DNA from: Megaustenia siamemsis
Lineage: Eukaryota > Mollusca > Gastropoda > Stylommatophora > Ariophantidae
Reading direction: 5' to 3'
Length of the DNA stretch: 64,000 nt
NCBI GenBank assembly: GCA_032433765.1
Contig: JAVIAB010000102.1
Location: 11,663,414-11,727,413, forward strand
Part shown: positions 1 through 9,706 of the stretch, in pieces
Numbering within the stretch: the first letter of the stretch is position 1
Layout: every line of letters begins with the position of its first letter
The notes under the pieces: generated by a model
Told to the model about the DNA's origin: nothing
The model's input: the letters and a program-made list of their open reading frames with translations, nothing else
Database searches by the model: none
Made by a program: the position numbers and the translations under genes

Positions 1-249
1 TTTTGCCGCTCGTCCATCAAAGCCGAGGAAGAAACGATTTCCATTATTATATATGAGGGCGAGTTTGGAGAAGGCTGATAAGACTAGTCTGTTGCGGGGT
101 GGATGTATTGATTGTTGAACGATCAAGAAATATGATGTTTAGTTGATGAGAAAATGATGTGGCCGATTAACTTGCTTTATGTGAAGAAGCAGAGTTGCGC
201 AACGTCGGTCATTGGTTTATTTCTTTTTCTTTTCTTCTGCATTAGCATG
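1..249. other. Unassigned left flank
   Basis: I recognise nothing here. The open frame running from about 154 to 531 on the plus strand crosses into identifiable R and LINE-gamma sequence lying on the opposite strand, so I do not treat it as a gene. Confidence 0.5.
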
Positions 250-865
250 ATGTCGTCATCAGGCCGTAATAGGACGATAGATTGGCGTGGATACGTTGTG
301 TTGTGGTTTACAGCAAGCTGCTGTACCTGTCCAATGCATCCGACTTCTTCATCTTTCCTTCCTCATTTGCTTTTCAGCGTCGAGGGGAGATATAATTTTC
401 GGCCTTTTGCTCTTCTGTTCGCCTCTGCTGCTGTTATGTTTCCTAGTGCTTCTAATATTCCATCGATCCACATTTTTTCATGGTCGACCATTGGGTCTGG
501 TGTTCTCGCAACGTTTATTGAGGGTTCGTAGTGTTGTGTTTTGATCACTCTGCCTTGTCACGTGGCCCAACCATTTTATCTGTTGTTTCTTTATATATTC
601 TATGGCGGGGGTTATTCCTAGCTTTTTCTCAGTTCTTCATTTCTGATCTTGTCTCTTAGCTGCATCCGACTTCAGCATAACAATTTTGGATACCAGCTTA
701 CGTTTCTTCTTTCGATCCCTACTCGTTTGGCCAGACTTGTTTGAATGTTTTCTGGCACACTACGCGAAGGTAGAGTAGGGTCTTGATCAGATACAGTTTA
801 CTGCTCATGGTGCAAGCAGTCAGCTATGAGTTTCTGACAAGTCTCAGCCAACATTCTGTTACACG
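250..865 (-). repeat. R repeat copy, split by LINE-gamma
   Basis: The motif GTTGTGTTGTGGTTTACAG near 297-312 and, after an interruption at 348-660, CATCCGACTTCAGCATAAC and a GTAGAGTAGGGTCTTGAT segment follow the same order as the clearer R copies at 27.2 kb and 43.6 kb. Left and right limits are approximate because the copy is diverged. Confidence 0.7.
348..660 (-). mobile_element. LINE-gamma 3' fragment (5'-truncated insertion)
   Basis: Non-LTR retrotransposon 3' end inserted in an R copy. A perfect 13-bp target-site duplication, TGCATCCGACTTC, lies at 335-347 and 661-673. The minus strand encodes a remnant with the residues ILEALGNITAAEANRR and RKLYLPSTL, a C-terminal tail repeated in other copies at 4.4, 9.2 and 32.4 kb. 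There is no RT core, so this is a dead 5'-truncated copy. Confidence 0.85.
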
Positions 866-1235
866 TTTTAGACCAAAAACGCTGTCTGGACTCACAAAAT
901 GGGGACAAATGTAGGTTGTGTGTCCCGGATGAGTTCTCAATTTGTATCACAGTGATCTGTAGATATAGGCCTGCTCGCAATCCTATTAAAGTGACGTAAC
1001 CGGTAACAATTTAGATTACGAGCTTGGGGAGAGGGGGGAGGGGGGTTGTCAGTAGGATTATGTTCACCTTGAGATGACATCTGTAGCTCGCAAAGGTCAA
1101 CATTTACTACAGATAGCTGAGATCATGTTATACTGAGTATTGCTAAAAACACTCTCTTACCTTGTTAAATCACTGTTTTGCCTTGTTAAATTACAATTTC
1201 CCTGTTAAAGCACTGTTTTGTCTGTTATAGCATTG
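866..1235. other. Unassigned, ends in degenerate TTGTTAAA-rich repeats
   Basis: No gene signal. From about 1145 a loose repeat around CACTGTTTTGCCTTGTTAAA leads into the next minisatellite. Confidence 0.5.
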
Positions 1236-1612
1236 TTTTATCAGTTCTATTTATCAGTTTACATAGAACATTCCATTTATCAGTTCACATTGAACATTCC
1301 ATGTATCAGTTCACAGTGAACATTCCATGTATCAATTCACATTGAATATTCTATTTACCAGTTCACATTGAATATTCTATTTACCAGTTCACATAGAACA
1401 TTCCATTTATCAGTTTACAAAGAACATTACATGTATCAGTTCACATAGAACATTCCCTTTATCAGTTCACATTGAACATTCCATGTATCAATTCACATAG
1501 AACATTCCATGTATCAGTTCACATAGAACATTCCATTTATCAGTTCACATAGAAACATTCCATTTATCAGGTCACATAGAACATTCCATTTATCAGTTCA
1601 CATAGAATATTG
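1236..1612. repeat. 26-bp minisatellite
   Basis: About 14 tandem copies of a 26-bp unit containing CAGTTCACATAGAACATTCC, with point variants (ATTGAACATT, GTATCAATT). No spacers, so not a CRISPR-like array. Confidence 0.92.
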
Positions 1613-1825
1613 TTGCATTTACGAGGATTTGGAAAAAAAAAAACAACAAAGAAGCTCTTGTTCCTAACATTAAAAGCTACTCGCAAGTCGACGCGATTTC
1701 TCAAAGTGTGGTAGCGGTGCATGCTACAGCCAAAGTGTGTTCCGTTGTTGCCTTGCCCCACAACAAACATAGTAGTGTGTTCAACACCGATAACAGATGA
1801 GACTATAATCGAGTTGACGAAAACC
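1613..1825. other. Unassigned
   Basis: Unique-looking sequence between the minisatellite and the LINE insertion. A stop-free stretch exists on both strands, without recognisable motifs. Confidence 0.4.
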
Positions 1826-1838
1826 TGTACACGTGACA

Positions 1839-2227
1839 TCGTCATCATCATCGAGTGCGTCTCCGCAACGAAGGTTGGCTACCATGGATCGTCATTCCAC
1901 TCTATTTCTTGCTTTGATGGTGCAGGTTGTCATAGATTGACTTGACTATCTTTTGATGTTACTCGTCCATGTTAGTCTTGACCTGCCTCTGCCTCTTTTA
2001 CCTTGTATTTTCCTTCCAATATTACTTTTAGTAGGCTGTTGTGTCTTTTTAACGTGCCCCAAAAATTTCATTTGTCTTGTCTTAATTGTATTTAGTAGTT
2101 CTCTTTTTATTTTAGTTGTTTTAAAATTTAATCGTTTGTTTTCATTTCTTTCCATCCAATTCTACCTATTCTTCTATAAATCCACATTTCAAAGGCTTCA
2201 ATTTTCTGTTCTGTTTTCTGTCTTCGT
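1839..2227 (-). mobile_element. LINE-alpha 3' end, 5'-truncated insertion
   Basis: Minus-strand copy of the C-terminal coding end and 3' terminus of LINE-alpha. It begins with the (ATC)n tail and carries the stretch encoding FLGHVKKTQ, GRKIQGKRGRGRSR and LTWTSNIKR. A perfect 13-bp TSD, TGTACACGTGACA, is at 1826-1838 and 2228-2240, which fixes both ends. Only the last 0.39 kb of the element is present. Confidence 0.92.
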
Positions 2228-2240
2228 TGTACACGTGACA

Positions 2241-2490
2241 AACATCATAATATATGCGCGTACAGAGTAAACGAGTAACACAAGATAAGGGTACCCATTA
2301 CGTCTTGTAGCGCATGAAAATTGTAGTGCTAGCGCCCATATTGTTTAACATGCACTTTTTGAGGGATGATGTGGCCTGTAACACACCAATCCGCCCTACA
2401 TACCATCAGATCGGATTTGGTATCTAATTTGATATCTTAGGTGATCCCATGGGTGGATCTGTTGGGAAATATTCACCACATTCGAGAACT
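2241..2490. other. Unassigned
   Basis: Host sequence between two insertions. I see no motif, RNA or coding signal. Confidence 0.4.
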
Positions 2491-2498
2491 GAACCCAA

Positions 2499-2763
2499 GT
2501 AAAGTAAAAAGTAAAGAGCCCCCGGCACGCGAAGTGGCGTATAGGGAATATGGTGTTAGTGACCATAAATTTTACAGACCTTCGGCACATGATTTTTCGT
2601 GTAATGTGGTCAGTATTACGCCCGTACCGTTTTACTTTCCCTGAAAAAAAATCCGGTAACCACTTATAGCTGGGTGAACCTGGGAGCGTCGGTCATGACT
2701 GAACCCGGTCTCATGTCATTTGTAGTCCAGTTCACTAACACTGAGCTATCGCGGCTTCCAACA
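2499..2763 (-). mobile_element. SINE-A copy
   Basis: tRNA-derived short interspersed element on the minus strand. The body motif GGCGTATAGGGAATATGGTG is at the left, and the tRNA-like head, with CACTGAGCTATCGCGGCT (reverse A box), is at the right. Flanking GAACCCAA at 2491-2498 and again from 2764 is a probable short TSD. Confidence 0.9.
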
Positions 2764-2915
2764 GAACCCAAACCGGAGGTAAATCCGGTAAACACTTATG
2801 GCTGGGTGAACCTGGGAGCCGTCGGTCATGACTGAACCCGGTCTCATGTCATTTGTAGTCCAGTTCACTAACCACTGAGCTATCGCGGCTTCAGACAGAA
2901 CCCAAACCGGAGGTA
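2650..2915. repeat. Tandem duplication of SINE-A head plus flank (2 x ~133 bp)
   Basis: The segment 2650-2781 (end of SINE body, tRNA head and AACCCAAACCGGAGGT flank) is repeated at 2782-2915 with few differences. The duplication includes flanking DNA, so it arose after the SINE inserted. Confidence 0.9.
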
Positions 2916-4016
2916 AATACATCTCACAGCTGATGCATTATGCCAGGATCGGTGGACCAGAACCACCCAGGCCTTACTCCAGCTCTTCGCGGTGCCTCCA
3001 GAAACAGACTAACCTGCCTAGTATGGCTAAACAAGAAGGAAAGATAACCCGGTACTCAAATAATAACATGTTGAAGTCGGATGTGTTGGGCCGAAAGGCG
3101 GAAATATCACAGTTCTACTGCAAACTACAACACGTGTCTACACCCACTTATCGTCCTTCTAAGGACGGATGATGAACAGGACGCCCACGTATCGTCCTTC
3201 TAAGGGAGCAGGAAACCCACTTATCGTCCTTCTAAGGACGGTTGATGAATAGGACACCCACGTATCGTCCTTCTAAGGGAGCAGGAAACCCACTTATCGT
3301 CCTTCTAAGGACGGATGATGAACAGGACGCCCACGTATCGTCCTTCTAAGGGAGCAGGAAACCCACTTATCGTCCTTCTAAGGACGGTTGATGAATAGGA
3401 CACCCACGTATCGTCCTTCTAAGGGAGCAGGAAACCCACTTATCGTCCTTCTAAGGACGGATGATGAACAGGACGCCCACGTATCGTCCTTCCAAGGGAG
3501 CAGGAAACCCACTTATCGTCCTTCTAAGGACGGTTGATGAATAGGACACCCACTTATCGTCCTTCTAAGGGAGCAGGAAACCCACTTATCGTCCTTCCAA
3601 GGACGGATGATGAATAGGACACCCACTTATCGTCCTTCTAAGGACGGATGATGAATAGGACACTCACTTATCGTCCTTCTAAGGGAGCAGGAAACCACTT
3701 ATCGTCCTTCTAAGGACGGTTAATGAATAGGACACCCACGTATCGTCCTTCTAAGGACGGATGATGAATAGGACACCCACTTATCGTCCTTCTAAGGACG
3801 GATGATGAATAGGACACCCACTTATCGTCCTTCTAAGGACGGATGATGAATAGGACACCCACTTATCGTCCTCTAAGGACGGATGATGAATATGACACCC
3901 ACTTATCGTCCTTCTAAGGACGGATGATGAATAGGACACCCATGTATTGTCCTTCTAAGGACGGATGATGAGCAGGACAATCAACTCTTTTAAACAGTGA
4001 CGGTTTGGGTGAACGA
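2916..4016 (+). repeat. R repeat copy with expanded 3' end
   Basis: The core CCAGGATCGGTGGACCAG to AAGTCGGATGTGTTGGGCCG and GCAAACTACAACACGTG (to 3140) is R. The R end motif GTTTGGGTGAACGATAGAAAG is at about 3997-4016. Between them lies a minisatellite built from R's own CACCCACTTA..GTCCTT..AAGGACGG segment. Confidence 0.85.
3142..3985. repeat. R-derived 41/32-bp composite minisatellite with 146-bp higher order
   Basis: A 41-bp unit (ACCCACTTATCGTCCTTCTA..) alternates with a 32-bp unit ending AAGGGAGCAGGAA. Alternating GGATGATGAACAGG and GGTTGATGAATAGG variants give a 146-bp period: matching starts at 3142, 3288 and 3434. After about 3580 the array becomes mostly 41-bp monomers. Each unit carries the inverted repeat GTCCTT/AAGGAC. 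Confidence 0.92.
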
Positions 4017-4384
4017 TAGAAAGAAAGGGACCCCCCCGTGCCCCCTCCGACCTACTGTCACGATCACTAAGCAATCCGCCACTAAAGCTTCACAAGTACA
4101 TAACCACGACTGAAGGTCATCGTGACCATGGTCGGAGTCTATGTATACATGATGTAGTGTGTTTGCCTTTAAAAAAATGTGGGGGAAATAGCAAAAAAAG
4201 AAAGGAGCAAAGAAGGAAGGAAGGAAAGAAAGAAAAGAAAAAGGAAAAAAAAATAATAGAACAAATGCGAAAACAGAAAGACAGCACAATTATCAATTAT
4301 AAAAATGTACCTTATTGCATTCTCGGCAGAAACATAGGTACTTAGTTCCAACCGAGTGATGTTACATAATAAACATGATAGTGT
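4017..4384. other. Unassigned, purine-rich part 4190-4260
   Basis: No gene signal. Open frames at 4160-4350 are low-complexity Lys/Glu or Phe/Ser translations of an A/G-rich tract. Confidence 0.5.
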
Positions 4385-4735
4385 TAATAACTTTCAGAAT
4401 AATTGGGGAAGAGACAAGATCAGAAAAGAGGAACTGAGAAAAAAGCTAGAAATAATTACAACTATTAAATACATAAATAAATAACAGATAACAAAGTTTA
4501 CCAACAAGATAAGATATAAATATCAAAAGACAATACAACGAAGCCTTCAACAAGCGTTGTGAGAATACTTGACCAAAGGGTCGACCACGAAAAGATGGAC
4601 TGATGGAATATTAGAAACACTAAGAAATATAACAGCAGGAGAGGTCAAAAGAAAAGAACAAAAATGAAAACTATAATATCTCCGTTCGACGCTGAAGGCA
4701 AACGAGGAAAAACAAGAAGCAGAAGAAAAAAATAG
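4385..4735 (+). mobile_element. LINE-gamma 3' fragment
   Basis: Plus-strand copy: AAGATCAGAAAAGAGGAACT (start), then GGTCGACCACGAAAAGATGG encoding a GRPRKRW-type tail, the KLYLPSTL-equivalent region near 4670-4700, and a GAGGAAAAACAAGAAGCAGA 3' end. It has stops and frameshifts. It matches the minus-strand copies at 348-660 and 9205-9706. Confidence 0.75.
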
Positions 4736-4865
4736 AAGCTTGCGCGATGAAATTATATTAAAGTGAGAAAGTGTTGCGCAATCATTCTAACCCTTTCTCT
4801 CGCCTCGGTTTATCTGATTCCAGTCGCAAGACCTGTCAAAGACGTCTGGAAATGGAGTCTTCTTG

Positions 4866-5222
4866 TCACTCTCTCTCTCACACACACTCTCTCTCTCGCA
4901 CACACTCTTCTCTCTCTCACACACACACTCTCACTCTCTCTCTCACACTCTCTCTCACACACACGCACTCTCTCTCTCACACACACACTCTCTCTCACAC
5001 ACACACTCTCTCTCACACACACACGCACTCTCTCTCTCTCACACACACTCTCTCTCACACACACGCACTCTCTCTCTCACACAAACACTCTCTCTCACAC
5101 ACACACACTCTCTCTCACACACACGCACTCTCTCTCTCTCACACACTCTCTCTCACACACACTCTCTCTCGCACACACTCTCTCTTTCTCGCTCTCTCAC
5201 ACACACTCTCTCTCTCTCTTGC
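4866..5222. repeat. Compound (CT)n/(CA)n microsatellite
   Basis: Alternating CTCTCTCT and CACACACA blocks with an irregular ~20-24-bp rhythm and occasional G. Open frames in several phases (Ser/Leu/His/Thr) are artefacts of the repeat. Confidence 0.95.
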
Positions 5223-5707
5223 TCCGTCCTTTCAATATTTCAGACCTGCTCCTCCGAGCCTGACTCTCAAATCCTGAATTATAACATACCCCCTCCTCCA
5301 ATAAATCACAGTCTCACCTCTCACTTAACTCTATAACTCCCGACTCGTGCAGTCTAACACTCTCCCCCACAGTCTCACCACACACTTAACTCTTTACTCC
5401 CGACTCATAAAGTCTAACAACATCTGCTGGTTTACACAAGACATGCAAGAGTAACCAACCCAAGTGATCACACTCCAACGTCTCTGTTAACAGAATCAAA
5501 ACGTTGTCATAAGTAACGGTTCTTCCCCGTGTTAATATGGGGATTTTAGGGTATCAGTGCCAATATTATAAATTTATATTTTTGTCGAACTGCATAATTT
5601 TATGAATGATATGGTCGATATAACACCCGGCCGCTTCACTTCCTCCACAAAATCATCTACTATGTGATGGTGGTTGGAATTTTTCGCCTAAAATCCGTGG
5701 TTTTTTC
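5223..5707. other. Unassigned
   Basis: Contains a short imperfect duplication around CTCACTTAACTC near 5322 and 5386. No gene or mobile element recognised. Confidence 0.4.
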
Positions 5708-6050
5708 ATGGCTGTACCCTCCCCATGTCCCGATGTCTAGCGCTATCGGATATTGACGACAAACGGGAAGACCGTGTGCGCTCTGCGAAAATTACAGAAT
5801 CAGTGACAGTTGAAAATCGGAATGAGTAGGTCAAACATGGCCGCTGTCCGGGCAACATTTATAGGGGAAAAAACTACCAAAATACGCTAAACCTCTGGAC
5901 ATAAAAAAAAAAAAATGAGAGTACAAGTGGAAGAATATCTGAATGTATGGCGAGGGAGGCCTGAACATATGGCAGCGATTTGATAAAATAGAAACAACAG
6001 TGGCATTCACGCAAGAATTCCGTCACTCGGTACTTCACTGAAGATAGCTG
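5708..6050 (+). mobile_element. SINE-C body, head missing
   Basis: Shares with the copies at 40.1-40.4 kb and 57.8-58.1 kb the stretches CAGTTGAAAATCGGAATGAG, GGCCGCTGTCCGGGCAA, AAAAACTACCAAAA and GTATGGCGAGGGA. No tRNA-like head is recognisable upstream, so the copy is 5' truncated. Confidence 0.75.
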
Positions 6051-6198
6051 GGCCACACAAACTAAAATAAACAAAGGTATACACGTCACTCTTACAGACG
6101 ATATCAACTATGGTGCAGAGCTAAGGGGCTAATAGTCATAGGCAGAAGCACTTTTGTTATCAAACTCTACAATTCATATGAAGTTAATAATCATAGAT

Positions 6199-6445
6199 GG
6201 GAGCCGCGATAGCTCAGTGGTTAGTGAACTGGACTACAAAGGACAAGAGGTAGGGTTCGATCCCAACCGACGGCTTCCGGGTTCACCCAGCCTTTAATGG
6301 CTACCTGATTTTTTTTCAGGGAAAGTGAAGCGGCACGGGCGTAATTTCGACCACATTACCCGAAAAATCATGTGCCGAAGGTCTGTAAAATATATGGTCA
6401 CAAACACCATATTCCCTATACGCCACTTGGCGTGACGGGGGTACT
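6199..6445 (+). mobile_element. SINE-A copy interrupted near its 3' end by a DNA transposon
   Basis: Starts GGGAGCCGCGATAGCTCAGT, has B box GGTTCGATCCC, and reaches GACGGGGGTAC at 6445. A 13-bp TSD, TAATAATCATAGA, lies at 6185-6197 and, beyond the transposon, at 8602-8614. The last few SINE bases therefore sit at 8594-8601. Confidence 0.93.
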
Positions 6446-6446
6446 A

Positions 6447-7214
6447 TAGTCCGTTCAGAAATTCATAATCACACTTGAATTAGCTTTACGTCATAACCGT
6501 TTGTTATTTTGCTTTCAACTTTTGCATGTAATCTTATAATATTTATGTCGTTATAGAAATATTTTTTGCTCTGAGAAATTTGATCTAGTTTAAAAGTTTT
6601 CTTCTTTAGGCTATATTAAATTCACCCTGTTCGAATTTGACACCATTTTAGGATGTATACATTAATTTGGTGCGGTCGTTCACGTAAAATAGTTTGGCTA
6701 TTGCAGAAACACTAACTTCAGGAAAATCCCGTGCACAAAACTGAATTGTTATTGAACGACATGACGCACCACGGCCTGTGCATTAATTACCTAAGTGAAG
6801 GCGTATCTTTATTAATTTTGTGAAGACTCAGTAGACAATTTGTTGACTTTAAATACCAACATTTATATCTAAATTACAATGAGTTTGAAATGCAAATTTA
6901 TAACTATGCAAAAGGTTACTGTTTTACTATATCAGCACTTCCTTAGGGAATTCAAGATGGGACAAAGTGCCTACTGCATCAAATACAAAAGAGCAAATTA
7001 GGACATGGCTTGCGAATGAAAATGTCAAATTTGACGACACATATTTAAAACCCGAATTGTTACAACTTGTGAAGAATACGAATAAGAAAAAGGTGTACCA
7101 TGTTGACAAAATCATTGAGAAATACGGCCACACTAATTGTAACCAATTGAATTCATGTTTGCAAATACACATAACGAACAACACCCACAATTAAGCACTA
7201 TGTAGATACGCTTC
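6447..7214 (+). mobile_element. Tc1/mariner-like element, partial unit A
   Basis: Begins with TAGTCCGTTCAGA, the first bases of the terminal inverted repeat found intact in unit B, directly at a TA in the SINE-A tail. Internal sequence (AATATTTTTTGCTCTGAGAA) parallels unit B. No right-hand inverted repeat precedes 7215, so A lacks its own 3' end. Confidence 0.8.
6958..7194 (+). pseudogene. Transposase fragment (DDE, Tc1/mariner-IS630 type), unit A
   Basis: Translates to WDKVPTASNTKEQIRTWL, then DDTYLKPELLQLVK and YHVDKIIEKYGH. This is the linker region of a DDE transposase that lies before the catalytic-glutamate motif; the same order occurs in unit B. The LPPY..NPIE part is missing, and the upstream DDE aspartates cannot be found. 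A dead fragment of roughly 75 residues. Confidence 0.75.
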
Positions 7215-7539
7215 TATAGTCCGTTCAGATTCGTTTGCCTAGACATTAATTTATTTTTTTCAAAAACTTATTGTTCATTTGCATTGATCTTTTGAAGTTA
7301 GGTTTAGAATACTAATGTCGCTATAAAAATATTTTTTATCAAAGAAATGTGATCCAGTTTCAAAGATGCCTTATTTAACCTATATTTAAAAAAAGTTAAT
7401 CGATATTATAAACACCGGCGGGATTATGTAGATGCTTACATCTCACAGCTGATTCTTTAACATATAGGCATGACCTTCACGGCTGAATGCGCACCGTCCT
7501 AAAATAGTTATGTTCCACTATAAATTTTTATAAAGAAAT

Positions 7540-7981
7540 GTTACATCATCAAGTACAAAAGATGCAATCAAAACGTGGCTCATAAAAGAACACATACAAG
7601 TTAACGACAGCTACTTGAAACCCGAATTGCTTAGCCTTGTAAAACAGACACAAACGTACAAAGATATTTAAAATAGACAAGTTAATTCAAGAACATGGCC
7701 ATAGATGTTTGAGACTACCTCCATATAATGCACACTTAAATCCTATAGAACTAGTTTGGGCAAAAGTTAAAGGACACGTAGCAAATACAAATAAAACTTT
7801 CAAATTATGCGATGTTGAGACACTTACAAATCAGGCTCTATCAAATATAAATAAAGACTACTGGGTAAAATGTGAGGATCATGTGTTACGACAAGAAGAG
7901 GAATATTGGAAAAAGGATGGTTTGTTGTTTGTTCAGCCGAAAGCAGTAATCGACCTATTTGACTCGTCTGATTCTGAATGA
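7540..7981 (+). pseudogene. Transposase C-terminal remnant, unit B
   Basis: First frame gives STKDAIKTWLIKEH and YLKPELLSLVKQ. After a frameshift near 7666 it continues FKIDKLIQEHGH, LRLPPYNAHLNPIELVWAKV and ends DSSDSE. NPIELVW holds the catalytic glutamate of the IS630/Tc1-mariner DDE domain. The first two aspartate motifs are absent, so it cannot be active. The terminal acidic tail before the stop looks genuine. Confidence 0.85.
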
Positions 7982-8077
7982 TCATTACACTGATTAAGTC
8001 TACAGATAAATAGTTTGATTTGCAAAATTTCCTAGTTGATTTGTTAAACAGTTTATTGTTCAAGACCACCCAAGCAA

Positions 8078-8320
8078 TCAAAAATATGTTATAAGCAAAC
8101 CAACAACCATTACTTTGAATGGAAGCATGCTTGAGTCAGTACAGAAGTTCAGCTATCTTGGATCCACTATTACAGCCACACTTTCCTTAGATGAGGAACT
8201 AAATGTACGTATTTGAAAGGCAGCGACAACATTTGGGAAACTCACACAAGAGCATGGAACTATATCAAATTGACTCTACGAACAAAAGTTCTATATATAA
8301 TTTAAAATTTGTATACTTGC
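8078..8320 (+). mobile_element. LINE-epsilon RT thumb fragment inside unit B
   Basis: Translates to ITLNGSMLESVQKFSYLGST, then ITATLSLDEELNVRI, a stop, KAATTFGKLTQEHG and KLTLRTKVL. This is the conserved segment after the RT palm of a non-LTR retrotransposon. It sits between the transposase stop codon and the right terminal inverted repeat. Confidence 0.82.
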
Positions 8321-8614
8321 CACCAAGTAAAATTTTATGGACACGCCTATGGGTCATCGTTGCACTAGATTACTGTAAAACATTTTGATTAGGGTCAAAA
8401 TAATAGTTACATGGGCAAAGATCAAAGGAATTCGCCGCTTTAAGAAAACCGTTATAGCTAGACATCGAGTAACACATATGTTCTCGTGACATGGACATTT
8501 TAACACCGTATGCCAAAAATCATGTGAAATCATCAAGAACTTTTTGAATTATAAATCATAAACATCTCGGCAAACGAATCTGAACGGACTATAACTACTA
8601 CTAATAATCATAGA

Positions 8615-8925
8615 CAGAAGCATTTTTATGGTCAACTTCTAAAAGTCCACACTGAGAGCAGCGGTACTGTAGTTGCGAGATGCACCCGTCGTCAAGCAGG
8701 AAACAGAAGTTCAACTGTCACGAACACTTCCCGAGGTTTGTGATAACTCCGATGACCCACTTAGTCACCGAGTTCAAACGCTGGAAATGTTGAATGTCGC
8801 CATCGCTAGGAGTACGTGATGTAGACAACGCCAGTCAGAATATTTTAGTCTGCTACCCCTGGGCTTTGAGTCCACTAACGTATTTATTGATGGTATGACG
8901 CCACTTCATGGTTAGTTCCCCTCGG
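8615..8925. other. Unassigned
   Basis: Just right of the SINE-A TSD. No motif recognised. Confidence 0.4.
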
Positions 8926-9204
8926 GCCGAAGGCGGCACATAGGGCGGAAGTATTAGCTTTTCCCAGTTGACATTTGCTGCTTGTTCTTGTAGGTCTTGG
9001 TTGTTTCTTAGTCACGTGCTTGGGCATTCCCTTGTTCTAGGCAGTGTTTCTTCTGGTCTGCCAAGTTTTCTTTTACCAAATGGTTTCCACAAAGCCTGAT
9101 GGAGAAATATTTCTTCATTCGGCACATGAACGGCGTATATCCAACTACTTTTTCTTTAAAAGCTCGACACGTACAGCTGTTTAGTTTCGTTTCTTATATC
9201 TTAT
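8926..9204 (-). mobile_element. LINE-delta 3' part, left half
   Basis: On the minus strand it encodes WKPFGKRKLGRPEETLPRT and WEKLILPPYVPPSAR, the C-terminal end of a non-LTR ORF2. It resembles 31.16-31.43 kb and 59.79-59.88 kb. The element resumes at about 9707 beyond a gamma insertion. Confidence 0.75.
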
Positions 9205-9706
9205 ATCTTCTTCTTACTTCCTCATTTGCTTTCCAGCGTTGAGGGGACGTGTAATTTGCGGTCTCTTGCACTTCTATTGATCTCTCCTGCTGTTGTGTTC
9301 CCAGTGTTTCCAATATTTCATTAATCCATTTATTTTTATGTCGACCCTTGGGTCCGGTGGTTTCGCAACGTTTCGTGAAGGCTCGTTGTGTTTAGGTATT
9401 TTTGACTTATCACGTGGCCAAACGGGAGCCGCGATAGCTCAGTGGTTAGTGAATGGACTACCACGGACAAGGGGTAGGGTTCGATCCCAACCGACGGCTC
9501 CGGGTTCACCCAGCCTTAAATGGGTACCGGACTTTTTCTAGGAGAGTAAAGCAGCACGGGCGTAATACTGACCACATTACCCCAAAAATCATGTGCTGAA
9601 GGTCTGTAAAATATAGGGTCACTAACACCATATTTGCCTATACGCCACTTGGCGTGACGGGGGTACTTTACTTTTACTTTTTTTTACGTGGTCAAACAAT
9701 GTTGTG
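9205..9706 (-). mobile_element. LINE-gamma insertion, itself split by SINE-A
   Basis: CTTCCTCATTTGCTTTCCAG to CACGTGGCCAAAC matches the LINE-gamma copy at 348-660. SINE-A occupies 9424-9685 within it. LINE-delta flanks it on both sides. Confidence 0.78.
9424..9685 (+). mobile_element. SINE-A copy
   Basis: Full-length, starting GGGAGCCGCGATAGCTCAGT and ending in a CTTTACTTTTACTTT-rich tail. TSD ACGTGGCCAAAC/ACGTGGTCAAAC at 9412-9423 and 9686-9697 (one mismatch), inside LINE-gamma. Confidence 0.93.

Larger units (their letters stand above)
7217..8591 (+). mobile_element. Tc1/mariner-like DNA transposon, unit B
   Basis: Perfect 25-bp inverted termini at 7215-7239 and 8569-8593, starting TATAGTCCGTTCAGATTCGT, flanked by or including TA at each side. 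TA target choice and the DDE remnant inside fit the Tc1/mariner superfamily. About 1.4 kb, with a degenerate transposase and an internal LINE-epsilon fragment. Confidence 0.88.
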
